From the NCBI RefSeq assembly GCF_020342455.1, contig NZ_CP080506.1, positions 186,001-250,000 on the forward strand: a stretch of 64,000 nt of DNA, given 5' to 3'. Below the pieces are notes generated by a model. It worked only from the letters and a program-made list of their open reading frames with translations, was not told the origin of the DNA and searched no databases. Shown here piece by piece: positions 43,694-54,038 of the stretch (positions are counted from its first letter, which is position 1; each line of letters opens with the position of its first letter). The position numbers and the translations under genes were made by a program. Source of the stretch: Profftia sp020342455 (GTDB lineage: Bacteria; Pseudomonadota; Gammaproteobacteria; Enterobacterales; Enterobacteriaceae).

Positions 43694-44632
43694 ATGGAGT
43701 TAATTCGTGGCATTCATAATCTAAGACCTCGTCATCATAACTGTATTCTAACTATTGGTAATTTCGATGGAGTACATCGAGGTCATCAGGTTTTACTGGG
43801 TCGTTTAAAACAACAGGGAAAAATTTTAGGACTACCAGTTATGGTTATGAGTTTTGAACCTCAAACATTAGAAGTTTTTGGTGTAAATCAAGTGCCAGCC
43901 AGGCTGACTCAGTTGCGCGATAAATACCATTACCTTGCAAGTGAAGGGGTAGATTATCTTTTATGCGTGCGCTTTAATCTTAATTTTGCAGCTTATTCAG
44001 CAGAATATTTTCTTAAGTATTTACTAGTTGAAAAAATTAGTGTCAAATACCTCATTATAGGTGATGATTTTCGTTTTGGTGCAGGACGTCAGGGTGATTA
44101 TCAGTTACTACAGCAGGCAGGATCTAAGTTTGGTTTTACTGTTAATAATTCTGAGAGTTTTTGTGAGGATAATAAACGTATTAGTAGTACATCTATTAGA
44201 CAGGCGTTACGGGAAGATAGATTAGATCTAGCTGAAAGCATGTTAGGGCATCCATACAGCATTTCCGGACGTATTATACATGGTGATAAAATTGGAAGGA
44301 CAATTGGTTTTCCAACTGCTAATCTACCATTAAGATGTATTATAGCACCAGTACACGGTGTTTATGTAGTAGATGTTTATGGATTAGCCTCAGGACCATT
44401 ACCAGGTGTTGCAAATATTGGCACTCGCCCAACATTTGCTGGAATACGCCAACAATTAGAGGTACATTTATTAGATACTACAATGAATCTTTATGGACGA
44501 CACGTCCATGTTGTTCTGCGCGCAAAGTTGCGTAATGAACGGTATTTTGCTTCTCTTGACGAATTAAAGCAACAGATATTTCATGATCTTTTAATGACAC
44601 GTGAATTTTTTAGACTAGATATACCTATTTAA
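43694..44632 (+). CDS. ribF: Bifunctional riboflavin kinase / FAD synthetase
   Basis: Converts riboflavin to FMN and FAD. 312 residues from the ATG at 43694 (MELIRGIHNL, matching E. coli MKLIRGIHNL); an in-frame ATG 24 nt upstream would add eight residues with no counterpart. FAD-synthetase domain: GNFDGVHRGHQ, then SSTSIRQAL. Flavokinase domain: GDKIGRTIGFPTANLPL and NIGTRPTF. First gene of ribF-ileS-lspA-ispH. Confidence 0.96.
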   Translation: MELIRGIHNLRPRHHNCILTIGNFDGVHRGHQVLLGRLKQQGKILGLPVMVMSFEPQTLEVFGVNQVPARLTQLRDKYHYLASEGVDYLLCVRFNLNFAAYSAEYFLKYLLVEKISVKYLIIGDDFRFGAGRQGDYQLLQQAGSKFGFTVNNSESFCEDNKRISSTSIRQALREDRLDLAESMLGHPYSISGRIIHGDKIGRTIGFPTANLPLRCIIAPVHGVYVVDVYGLASGPLPGVANIGTRPTFAGIRQQLEVHLLDTTMNLYGRHVHVVLRAKLRNERYFASLDELKQQIFHDLLMTREFFRLDIPI

Positions 44633-44720
44633 TATTTATATACCCAAGTAAAATAAAATAATATTTTTAGTTTACTCTTTGTTAAATTATATATATCGCT
44701 AAAAACGGAACTAAAATATA

Positions 44721-47579
44721 ATGAGTAATTACAAGAGTAGTCTGAACCTACCACAAACAGGGTTCCCGATGCGCGGAGAGCTTTCTAAACGTGAGCCTTT
44801 GATTCTGCAACATTGGTATGAGAAAGATCTATATGGTTTAATACGTCAAGCAAAAAAAGGTAAAAAAACTTTTATTTTACACGATGGTCCTCCTTATGCA
44901 AACGGTAGTATTCATATTGGTCATGCAGTAAATAAAATTCTTAAAGATATTATTATAAAATCTAAAGGTTTTAGTGGTTTTGATTCTCCTTATATTCCTG
45001 GGTGGGACTGTCATGGACAACCAATTGAACTAAAAGTTGAGCAACTAATTGGTCAGCCAGGAAAGAAGTTTAGTGCCGCCGAGTTTCGTATTAAATGTCG
45101 TGAATATGCTTATGAGCAGATTAAAAGCCAGAAGGCTGATTTCCAGCGTCTAGGTGTTTTAGGTGATTGGGATCATCCGTATTTAACAATGGCTTTTGAG
45201 ACAGAAGCTAATATTATTCGTGCGTTAGCTAAAATTATTGCTAATGGTCATCTAATTAAAGGTTCTAAACCTGTGCATTGGTGTCCAGAATGTCGTTCTT
45301 CTTTAGCTGAAGCCGAAGTTGAGTATCAAGATCAAATATCATTATCTATTTATGTTCGTTTTTTTGCTGTTGATAAAAAAGAAATTTTAAATAAATTTGG
45401 TGTTAAAAATGCTAAAGGTAAATGTTATTTACTAATCTGGACTACTACTCCTTGGACAATACCAGCTAATCGAGCAGTTGCTCTACATCCTGAGTATGAA
45501 TACCAATTAGTTCAAATAAAAACAGAATGTTTAATTATCGCTACTAATCTTGTTAATAAAGTTATGAAAAGTATAGGTAATACCTTTTGGGTTATTTTAG
45601 GTAGTTGTAAAGGTATTAACTTAGAGAAGCAGTATGTACGACATCCTTTTATGTCTTTTAATGTACCGATAGTTTTAAGTAAACACGTCATGCGTGAGGA
45701 GGGAACAGGTGCTGTCCATATTGCACCAGCTCATGGTCCTGATGACTATATAGTAGGTCAGAAATATGGGTTAGAAACTCTTAATCCTGTTGGTCCAGAC
45801 GGTTGTTACATTTATAATATTGACTCTGGAATGCATATTTTAGATGGTCTTTTTGTATTAAAAGCTAATGATGTTATAGTAGATCTACTTAAAAAGTATG
45901 AAACACTACTTTATGTTGAAAAAATACACCATAGTTATCCATACTGTTGGCGTCATAAAAAACCTATTTTTTTTCGTGCTACTCCACAATGGTTTATTAG
46001 TATGGATCATAAAGATTTGCGTAAGCAAGCTCTAGATAATATTAATAAAATAGAACAAGTAGGTTTGAAAGAAAATAAATTTAGCGGATGGATACCATCG
46101 TGGGGTAAATTGTGTATAGAAACAATGGTAGCTAACCGCCCTGACTGGTGTATCTCGCGTCAACGTACTTGGGGTGTTCCAATGTCTATATTTGTTCATA
46201 AAAAAACGCATAAACTACATCCGCGTACTATAGAACTTATGGAATCAGTTGCTCAGCTTGTTGAAAAATCAGGTATTCAGGCATGGTGGGATTTAGATAT
46301 CAAAAATTTTCTAGGTGCAGAGTCAGAACAGTATGAAAAAGTATCTGATATTTTAGATGTATGGTTTGACTCTGGCTCAACTCATTTTTCCGTAGTTGAT
46401 GTGCGTCCTGAATTTCATGGCGATATTGCAGATATATATCTAGAAGGTTCTGATCAGCATCGCGGTTGGTTTATGTCATCTCTAATAATTTCTACCGCTA
46501 TAAAAGGTAAGGCTCCTTATCGTCAGGTACTTACACATGGTTTTACAGTGGATCATGAAAGGCGTAAGATGTCTAAATCAATAGGTAACACATTTAATCC
46601 TCAGGATGTAATAACAAAATTAGGTGGTGATATTCTTCGTTTATGGGTTGCGTCTACCGATTATACCAGTGAAATTGTAGTATCACATGAGATTCTAAAA
46701 AACTTTGTAGACTCTTATCGTCGTATTCGTAATACTGCGCGTTTTTTGCTGGCTAATTTAAATGGTTTTAACCCTATAAAGCATATGATTAAGCCAGAAG
46801 ATATGGTATTACTAGACCGTTGGGCAGTTGAACGTGCAATGAAAATACAAAAAAAAATCATAGAATTTTATGATAGCTATAATTTTCATGGACTTATTAA
46901 ATGCCTTTTATATTTTTGTTCAGTAGAGATGGGTTCTTTTTATTTGGATATTATTAAAGACCGTCAGTATACTTCTAAAGCAAATAGTTTATCGCGCCGT
47001 AGTTGCCAGACTGCACTATTTCATATTATTGAGGCATTAGTACGTTGGATAGCTCCAATTTTATCTTTTACTGCCGATGAGTTATGGAACTATATTCCTG
47101 GTGAGCGCTCCATTTTTGTTTTTACTGAAGAATGGTATAAAGGATTATTTAGTTTGAGTGATACAGGATTAATGAATAATAAATTTTGGGCTACATTGTT
47201 AAAAGTTCGCAGTGAAGTTAATAAAGTAATTGAGCAAGCGCGTAAAGATAAGTTTATTGGTAGTTCTCTTGAAGGTAAAGTAATATTATATACTACCGAT
47301 AATTTAATGACTCAATTAAATAGTCTGCAAGATGAATTACGTTTTGTGTTTATTACCTCTGGGGCACAGGTTATGCCATTAGCATGCGCCCCAGAGAGAG
47401 CTTTACAATCTGATATTGTAAAAGGTTTAAAGATTTCTTTGAGTAAGGCAGAAGGTCATAAATGTCCTCGTTGTTGGCACTTCTATACAGAAATTTACCG
47501 TAATACTAGATATCCGGACTTATGTATAAGGTGTGAATCTAACCTCATAGGTTATGGTGAAAAACGTAAATTTGTATAA
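44721..47579 (+). CDS. ileS: Isoleucyl-tRNA synthetase
   Basis: Charges tRNA-Ile. 952 residues (E. coli 938). HIGH motif in PPYANGSIHIGHAVNKIL at about 57-74, the editing domain with TTTPWTIPANRA, and KMSKS in RRKMSKSIGNTF at about 616-627. The C-terminal zinc site CPRCW...CIRCESN is complete. A short G+C-rich inverted repeat in the C-terminal region is listed separately. lspA follows after 11 nt. Confidence 0.98.
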   Translation: MSNYKSSLNLPQTGFPMRGELSKREPLILQHWYEKDLYGLIRQAKKGKKTFILHDGPPYANGSIHIGHAVNKILKDIIIKSKGFSGFDSPYIPGWDCHGQPIELKVEQLIGQPGKKFSAAEFRIKCREYAYEQIKSQKADFQRLGVLGDWDHPYLTMAFETEANIIRALAKIIANGHLIKGSKPVHWCPECRSSLAEAEVEYQDQISLSIYVRFFAVDKKEILNKFGVKNAKGKCYLLIWTTTPWTIPANRAVALHPEYEYQLVQIKTECLIIATNLVNKVMKSIGNTFWVILGSCKGINLEKQYVRHPFMSFNVPIVLSKHVMREEGTGAVHIAPAHGPDDYIVGQKYGLETLNPVGPDGCYIYNIDSGMHILDGLFVLKANDVIVDLLKKYETLLYVEKIHHSYPYCWRHKKPIFFRATPQWFISMDHKDLRKQALDNINKIEQVGLKENKFSGWIPSWGKLCIETMVANRPDWCISRQRTWGVPMSIFVHKKTHKLHPRTIELMESVAQLVEKSGIQAWWDLDIKNFLGAESEQYEKVSDILDVWFDSGSTHFSVVDVRPEFHGDIADIYLEGSDQHRGWFMSSLIISTAIKGKAPYRQVLTHGFTVDHERRKMSKSIGNTFNPQDVITKLGGDILRLWVASTDYTSEIVVSHEILKNFVDSYRRIRNTARFLLANLNGFNPIKHMIKPEDMVLLDRWAVERAMKIQKKIIEFYDSYNFHGLIKCLLYFCSVEMGSFYLDIIKDRQYTSKANSLSRRSCQTALFHIIEALVRWIAPILSFTADELWNYIPGERSIFVFTEEWYKGLFSLSDTGLMNNKFWATLLKVRSEVNKVIEQARKDKFIGSSLEGKVILYTTDNLMTQLNSLQDELRFVFITSGAQVMPLACAPERALQSDIVKGLKISLSKAEGHKCPRCWHFYTEIYRNTRYPDLCIRCESNLIGYGEKRKFV
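47357..47396. repeat. 9-bp G+C-rich inverted repeat inside ileS
   Basis: CTCTGGGGC (47357-47365) and GCCCCAGAG (47388-47396) are exact reverse complements in otherwise A+T-rich coding sequence. The encoded stretch (TSGAQVMPLACAPERA) still reads in frame. Confidence 0.85.
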
Positions 47580-47590
47580 TATCATCTTAA

Positions 47591-48073
47591 ATGAAACAAT
47601 TAATTATGCATACAGGATTGCGATGGCTCTGGTTATCACTCATCGTATTAATAATAGATTTATATAGTAAGCACCTTGTTCTTAAATACTTATCTTTAGG
47701 CAGCACTAGAGCTTTATTGCCATTATTAAATATACACTATGTTCGTAACTATGGTGCCGCTTTTAGCTTCTTAGCTACAAGCAGCGGCTGGCAACACGGG
47801 TTTTTTATTAATATCGCTATTGTAATATGTGTATTATTTTTGGTATTAATGTATCGCTCTTACGCGACACAGACACTAAAAAGCATCTCTTATGCATTAA
47901 TTATAGGTGGTGCGTGGGGTAACTTACTGGATCGTATTTTACATGGGTTTGTTATAGATATGATTGATTTATATATTGGCATTTGGCATTTTGCTACCTT
48001 TAATGTAGCTGATTGTGCAATTTGTATAGGTGTAATATTAATGCTATTTGAAAAAAACAAAATAGTTCAATAA
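47591..48073 (+). CDS. lspA: Lipoprotein signal peptidase II
   Basis: Cleaves prolipoproteins at the lipobox. 160 residues (E. coli 164), four membrane helices. The two catalytic Asp are present: GGAWGNLLDRI and FNVADCAICIG. N-terminal TGLRWLWLSLIVLIIDLYSK fits the family. Together with lolB it shows a working lipoprotein route. Confidence 0.97.
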   Translation: MKQLIMHTGLRWLWLSLIVLIIDLYSKHLVLKYLSLGSTRALLPLLNIHYVRNYGAAFSFLATSSGWQHGFFINIAIVICVLFLVLMYRSYATQTLKSISYALIIGGAWGNLLDRILHGFVIDMIDLYIGIWHFATFNVADCAICIGVILMLFEKNKIVQ

Positions 48074-48490
48074 AGAGAGAGAAAATTTAATATAATTATA
48101 TAAATTTAGAACGTATTGTTCTACATATTATTAGTATAATAAAACCTATTTTATTTAGGAAAAATATAAAGTGTCATATATATGATTTAGTTTAAAATAA
48201 AGTTTTTAATTTAAAATAGTAATAATTTTCTTAAAAATATTTTATAAGCAATATAAATTAAGATATAAAAAATAATAAAGGTAAATATGATTTAATCATA
48301 TCTTATTAATTATTGGTATAAGGAGTTATTATATCTTTTCTAGTTGTTATACCACCATACTTCTACAATTTAAGTATGTTTTGAAATAGAAATTTAAAAA
48401 ATACCTAGTATTTATATTATATTACAGTATATAACGATTATTATATGGGAAGAACTTCTCAAGTTTTACCTATAAAATATGGAGATGTGT
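48074..48490. other. Gap between lspA and ispH, occupied by the fkpB fossil
   Basis: 417 bp, nearly the length of fkpB (about 450 bp) that sits here in E. coli. The last 15 nt hold the ispH Shine-Dalgarno GGAG. Confidence 0.7.
48095..48394 (+). pseudogene. fkpB: fkpB fossil (FKBP-type peptidyl-prolyl isomerase)
   Basis: Between lspA and ispH, its ancestral place. Reads YINLE against TLKLD, IKPILFRKN against GKPALFRLG (KP.LFR exact), and LK***FS*KYF against LKVGDKTTFSLEPDAAF. Near the 3' end YHHTSTI*VCFEIEI aligns with NHPLAGQTVHFDIEV. Length about 300 nt with several stops. Convincing because the two ends and the centre all align in order. Confidence 0.76.
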
Positions 48491-49444
48491 ATGCAGATTT
48501 TATTAGCTAATCCACGTGGTTTTTGTGCTGGTGTAAATCGTGCTCTTAGTATTGTAAAGCGTGCCTTAAAAATTTATGGTTCTCCTATTTATGTTTTTCA
48601 TGAGATAGTACATAACCGGTATATAAGCAATACAATGCGTGAGATAGGGGTGATTTTTATTGAAAAAATTAGTGAAGTTCCAGATAATTCAATTCTTATT
48701 TTTTCTGCTCATGGTGTATCTAAGATCGTATGTAAAGAAGCTAAATCTAGAAATCTTACTATGATATTTGATGCTACTTGCCCTCTCGTGACTACAGTGC
48801 ATATGGAGGTTTCCCGTGCTAGTCGTAAAGGTATGGAAGCTATTTTAATTGGGCATGCTGGGCATCCAGAAGTTGAAGGAACTATGAGTCAGTATAATAA
48901 TCAAAAAGGAGGAATATATTTAGTTGAGTCTCTAGAGGATGTTTGGAATTTACAGGTTAGAAATGAAAACAATCTATGTTTTATGATGCAAACCACTCTT
49001 TCTGTAGATTACACGTCAGATATTGTTTCTGCCTTGAAAAAACGTTTTGTAAATATTAGTAGTCCACGTCAAGATAATATCTGTTATGCAACTATAAATC
49101 GTCAGGAGGCTATTCGCAATTTAATTACACAGTCTGAAGTTATCTTGGTAGTGGGGTCGCAAAATTCATCTAACTCAACCCGCTTAGTTGAATTAGTACA
49201 TCGCGCTGGAGTAAAAGCATTTTTAATTGACTCTGCTAAAGATATTCAAGAAGATTGGCTAAAAAATGTAGACTGTATAGGTGTGACAGCAGGGGCCTCT
49301 GCTCCAGAAATTTTAGTCCAAAATGTTATAAAATATCTAAAGATTTTAAAAGGGGGTAATTCGATTGAAATAAAAGGTATTAAAGAGAAGGTTTATTTTA
49401 AAATACCAAAAGAACTACGTGTGAATTTACAACAATTAGATTAG
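48491..49444 (+). CDS. ispH: 4-hydroxy-3-methylbut-2-enyl diphosphate reductase
   Basis: Last step of the MEP pathway, makes IPP and DMAPP. 317 residues (E. coli 316). Three iron-sulfur cysteines: GFCAGV, DATCPLV and DNICYATINRQEA. HGVSK and the IGHAGHPEVEGTMSQY segment are intact. I start at ATG 48491 (MQILLANPRGF) because GGAG lies 8 nt upstream; in-frame ATGs at 48479 and 48485 are closer to or inside that site. Confidence 0.97.
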   Translation: MQILLANPRGFCAGVNRALSIVKRALKIYGSPIYVFHEIVHNRYISNTMREIGVIFIEKISEVPDNSILIFSAHGVSKIVCKEAKSRNLTMIFDATCPLVTTVHMEVSRASRKGMEAILIGHAGHPEVEGTMSQYNNQKGGIYLVESLEDVWNLQVRNENNLCFMMQTTLSVDYTSDIVSALKKRFVNISSPRQDNICYATINRQEAIRNLITQSEVILVVGSQNSSNSTRLVELVHRAGVKAFLIDSAKDIQEDWLKNVDCIGVTAGASAPEILVQNVIKYLKILKGGNSIEIKGIKEKVYFKIPKELRVNLQQLD

Positions 49445-50998
49445 TATTTCATGTTTATGATACCAAATGAAACTATGTATCATACAATTTTGTTTTTTTA
49501 TTTAGTAACAATTAATTACTGCATAAATTTTAATATTTATTTAATTTAAACCTTATATTTTATTAGTAATAAATATCTAGATATTAAGTTTACGTCAACT
49601 AGAAGTTGCATATTAATGCATAATACTTTATTTCATATTTAAAATGCTTTTAGCGTATTCTTAAAATAGAGATAATATACATTCTAATTTAAATGTATCA
49701 AACAAAATCAATAATATTTTATAATTTATTTATAGTACATTAAAAGTTAATATTACTACTTTAGTATTAATTTCATATTAAAATAAATAAGCATGCAAAA
49801 TTTTTAATTTAATTATATTTTATACATAAAATATAATTAAGAATTTATTAATATCTGCATTATTAATCTTTTATAGTAATAGTTAATAATATAATAAATC
49901 AATTCCATACTCTATATTATTCTTCCTTTAATATTGAATAATTAATTTTGCGTAATATTTTTACACTTCTAAATATTTTAAAACTTAAATATTTTATTAA
50001 AAAATGAAGTTTGAGACATATTATTTATGTTTAAAAGTGATCTATGCTAATCTATTGTTTAATAATATATTAAGTTTTTATATTATTTGTACCTACAGAT
50101 TTTATCTATTGATCTATCATGTAATGATTTTATATAAAAAATATTTTAAAGTTAATAATAAAATAGCATGGATATATAAATATCACACACTGATTAGCTA
50201 TATTAAAAAATTGTATAGTAATATTAATGATTATAGATATACTAACATTGAGAAAACAAATAACTAATATACCTTAAAAGTATATTAGTTATTTGTTTTC
50301 TATATTATTAAGGTATTTATACCCTAGATATCTTATATTATGTAAGAAATTTATTAAAAATATTATTCACTATTTATATTAATTTTTAATTTAATGATTC
50401 ATTATTTTTGTGAATATTTAATATTCTTAGAATTGCTAATATATTTTATATTATTTTTTGTTAAGAAGTAATAAGTATGAAAAAATTAATAGAATTTTAG
50501 TAGTTATTTTATTTTAGTGATTAAAAATAAAATTTATAATTAAATTTTGTTGTGCAAGAAAATTATAAATGTTATTTTTCTGATATATCAATGTTATAAT
50601 ATAAATATCTATAAAAAATAATAAAATTCATAATTAGTATTATAAAAGTTATAATATTATTTGAGATCATTTAAAATTATGATAATTTTAGATATTGATA
50701 GATTATCATTTAATAATCCAATAGATACTGATACATCTAATGACATTAAAATATTATTTTTACTTAAATCCGTAACACTCTTATAATAAAGAGTATAACT
50801 TAATTTTGCTTATTTTTATAAAAATAATTATCTTATAAAAAATATCTTTTAGTATTTAGTAAGTAGATCCACTATATTATATAGTCAAGAAATAATATAA
50901 AATATTGGAGTATATATATCTATTTCTAAATATAAAGATTTTATCTTTATTTTAAAAGAATCATTAATGTAATAGCAAAAAAATTTTAAGTAAAATAA
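49445..50998. other. Gene-free stretch between convergent ispH and prfC
   Basis: Holds an 87-codon open frame (50004-50267) with no recognisable family and no Shine-Dalgarno; such a length is near the chance limit here. A 22-bp perfect inverted repeat overlaps its stop. Near 49700-49770 short pieces weakly recall dapB (FIY-STLK against FTRPEGTLN, VNITTLV against VIGTTGF), which would fit its place after ispH; too weak to call. Confidence 0.55.
50251..50301. repeat. 22-bp perfect inverted repeat, 7-nt loop
   Basis: Arms 50251-50272 and 50280-50301 are exact reverse complements. The left arm is A-rich and the right arm T-rich (ends TTTTCT). Between convergent ispH and prfC, it could end transcripts from either side. 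Confidence 0.95.
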
Positions 50999-52591
50999 TT
51001 AATGCTCACGTATTTGTAAAAATCTCACTTCAGGATAACGTGCTATTACTATATTAAGATTAACTATCGTTGGAGCAATATACGCTAAATTATTACCATT
51101 ATCTAATGCTAGATGTGATTTATTTTTATATTTAAATATTTCAAATTTTTTTATGTTATCACATTCAACCCAACGGGCAGTTGAAATATTGATAGATTCA
51201 TATATAGCTTCAATTTTATACTCACTAAACAGACGTGCTACTACTATTTCAAACTGTAGTATACCCACTGCACCAACAATTATATCGTTATTATAAATGG
51301 GACGAAATACTTGTACTGCACCTTCTTCTGAAAGTTGTACCAAACCCTTTAAAAGCTGTTTTTGCTTCATAGGATCGTGTAGTCTAATACGACGAAATAG
51401 TTCTGGAGCAAAGTTAGGAATACCAATAAAATTCATATTTTCACCTTGAGTGAAAGTATCACCTATTTGAATGGTTCCATGGTTATGTAAACCTATTATA
51501 TCACCTGAATATGCTGCTATTTTAAGTTGTTTACGGTCACCGGCCATAAAAGTCAGTGCATCAGAAATTATTAAATATTTGCCGGTACGGACATGATATA
51601 TCTTTATATTCTTTTCATACTTACCTGATACAATACGTATAAATGCTATTCTATCTCGATGTTTAGGGTCCATATTAGCTTGGATTTTAAATACAAAGCC
51701 AGTAAATTTATTTTCATAAGCAGTAACTTTGCGAGTATTTGTTTTACGCGGCATTGGAGCTGGTGCCCACTTTACTAGAGCATCTAACATATGGTCTATA
51801 CCAAAATTTCCGAGAGCAGTACCAAATAATACTGGAGTTAATTGACCACTCAGAAACTTATCTAAATTAAATTTAGTACTAGCAGCTCTTATTAATTCCA
51901 ATTCGTCACGAAGTTGTTTAGCCAAATCTTCACCTATAGCTATATCTAGATCTATATTATTTAATCCTTTAATAATGACATTTTTTTGAATAGTATGTCC
52001 TTGACCTGTTTTATATAGATAAATTGTATCTTTATAAAGGTGATAAATACCTTTAAATATTTTACCGCAACCTATGGGCCATGTAATAGGAGCACATATG
52101 ATATGTAACTCATTTTCTACTTCATCAAGTAACTTCATAGAATCCATAATTTCACGATCTAATTTATTTATAAAGGTCATAATGGGTATATTACGCATAC
52201 GGGTAACTTCAATTAGTCTTCTTGTACGCTCTTCGACTCCTTTTGCAGCGTCTATTATCATTAAACAGCAATCAACAGCTGTTAATGTACGATAAGTATC
52301 TTCTGAGAAATCTCCATGACCAGGGGTATCTAATAAGTTAATTAAACGGTTTTTATAAGAAAATTGCATTACGGATGTTGTAATAGAAATACCACGCTGT
52401 TTTTCTATTTCCATCCAATCAGACTTAGTATTATTGTTAAAACTACGACCTTTAACTGTACCTGCTATTTGAATAACATTTCCAAATAATAGCATTTTTT
52501 CAGTAATTGTTGTTTTTCCAGCATCAGGATGGGAAATTATTGCAAAATTTCGACGTTTAATGATTTCATCAGTATATTGACTAGGAGACAT
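50999..52591 (-). CDS. prfC: Peptide chain release factor 3
   Basis: GTPase that recycles RF1/RF2 from the ribosome. 530 residues (E. coli 529). G1 SHPDAGKTTITEKML, G2 QRGISITTSVM, G3 DTPGHGDFSEDTYRTL, and G4 NKLDRE are intact, followed by the EF-G-like domains (FRPIYNNDIIVGAVGILQFE). RF3 is dispensable in E. coli, so its retention beside RF1 is informative. Confidence 0.97.
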   Translation of the reverse strand: MSPSQYTDEIIKRRNFAIISHPDAGKTTITEKMLLFGNVIQIAGTVKGRSFNNNTKSDWMEIEKQRGISITTSVMQFSYKNRLINLLDTPGHGDFSEDTYRTLTAVDCCLMIIDAAKGVEERTRRLIEVTRMRNIPIMTFINKLDREIMDSMKLLDEVENELHIICAPITWPIGCGKIFKGIYHLYKDTIYLYKTGQGHTIQKNVIIKGLNNIDLDIAIGEDLAKQLRDELELIRAASTKFNLDKFLSGQLTPVLFGTALGNFGIDHMLDALVKWAPAPMPRKTNTRKVTAYENKFTGFVFKIQANMDPKHRDRIAFIRIVSGKYEKNIKIYHVRTGKYLIISDALTFMAGDRKQLKIAAYSGDIIGLHNHGTIQIGDTFTQGENMNFIGIPNFAPELFRRIRLHDPMKQKQLLKGLVQLSEEGAVQVFRPIYNNDIIVGAVGILQFEIVVARLFSEYKIEAIYESINISTARWVECDNIKKFEIFKYKNKSHLALDNGNNLAYIAPTIVNLNIVIARYPEVRFLQIREH

Positions 52592-54038
52592 ATTTTTCCA
52601 TTTAAATTTTTATATCTTACGATAATAACTATAATTAAAATAATTGATTGATATATAAATTGGAGATAGAGATCTAATCTTTATTGATTAATGATCGAAT
52701 AATAATTTTTTAACTTATTAAAAGATGAATAAATTATATCATTATAATATAATAATTAAGATAAATTATGTACATTTAGAATATGTTAATGAACACGTTA
52801 TTATGTTTTATGATTAAAAGAATTTTCAAAATTTTTTTAAAGTTAATAAAATATATTGTTTATGTAGTACTATTCATTTTAGTAAGTGATTACAGGTTAT
52901 AAAATTATAATATCATCTATATTTAAGTAAGAATTTATAATATTACTTATAAGTAACAATAATCTAAAGGTTAATATTAAAAAATAATATAAAATATAAA
53001 ATAATCATTGCGGGTTTATCTTTTAATAAAATTAGTAATAGATATACTACCTAATATTTTCATGCTAATATTATTTGTAATAAAAATACTTCTAATATAT
53101 GATATTTATCATTAATATATTGTTATTTTTATACTCAAATAAGGTAATAAATTTATTAAATGATTATTACTAATAATATAATTATTTTTTTGCGTATTGC
53201 AATTCATTTTTAACCATAAAGAAGTATAAATCATTATTTAAATAAGTACAGTAATAATAGTTTTAAAAACTATACTAGTAATAGTTCAAATATATAGCTT
53301 ATATTATTTTTATATATGTAATATATTTTATATACTCACTACTATAGTAGTATTTTTTAACATATATATTTTAGATATTTTATTTATTTTGTTATTTATT
53401 TAGAATTAGGTAATATTATAATTCAGTAATTATAATATATTTTGTTGGGATTCATAAATTATTACTACACTTTATTAAAGTATAAATACCCTGAAGTAAT
53501 AGAAATCTTCTATTAATAAATTTATATTAACATAGGAATGTTAGTACTCTTGTTAAGAAAAATAAAAGTAAATATTATTTTTTCGGTGTATCTTAAATAG
53601 ATTATAATTATTTAGTAATTTAGAAAGTTATTATTCCTAAATAGATTATGCTATTTTTGTTTGAATATATTAAAGCATAAAATAATAGTAATAATTAGTT
53701 ATAATTTATATACTGATAATTCATAAAACCTACTACAAGAATACTAATGCTACCGATATCTTTATTTTATATTTTTATATTTTGTGGTTATCAAATTACT
53801 ATGTAATGATTTCAAAGAAAGATGTAATGAATAATTTTATTTTACTTTATTTTAAAAATATTAAATTTATTGTATACATAAAACCTAGTTTACTAATTTA
53901 TACAAATATTTTAATCTAACCGTAACTCATTATATCTTGATAAAGATATATTGTAATATGAACTATCTATTATAGATAAATATAATTAATTATAGTTTAA
54001 TAATTTAAAAAACTTACTCTGAAAACTTCAATAACTAT
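52592..54038. other. Gap between prfC and engB, with yjjG remains near prfC
   Basis: yjjG and rimI lie upstream of prfC in E. coli. Short yjjG pieces are listed separately. A LIEDFYYFRVF piece near 53510 also resembles YjjG TAEDFQDYQAV but about 150 nt too far away. rimI was not found. The rest is unreadable. Confidence 0.55.
52890..53030 (-). pseudogene. yjjG: Likely yjjG fossil (HAD nucleotidase)
   Basis: Upstream of prfC on the same strand, as in E. coli. DKPAMIILYFIL aligns with AKPNKKIFDYAL, and YYNFITCN with NAGLATCW. The distance between the two (126 nt) is close to the 132 nt expected. Two short alignments plus position. Confidence 0.48.

Noticed and set aside
44335..44535. 66-codon frame inside ribF, and 36714-36926 inside ispE
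   Set aside because: Out-of-frame overlaps of well-conserved enzymes.
49700..49770. Possible dapB fragment after ispH
   Set aside because: Two very short matches that need an 11-codon deletion between them.
50004..50267. 87-codon open frame between ispH and prfC
   Set aside because: No family resemblance, no Shine-Dalgarno, composition as in the gaps. In this much A+T-rich DNA one or two frames of this length are expected by chance.
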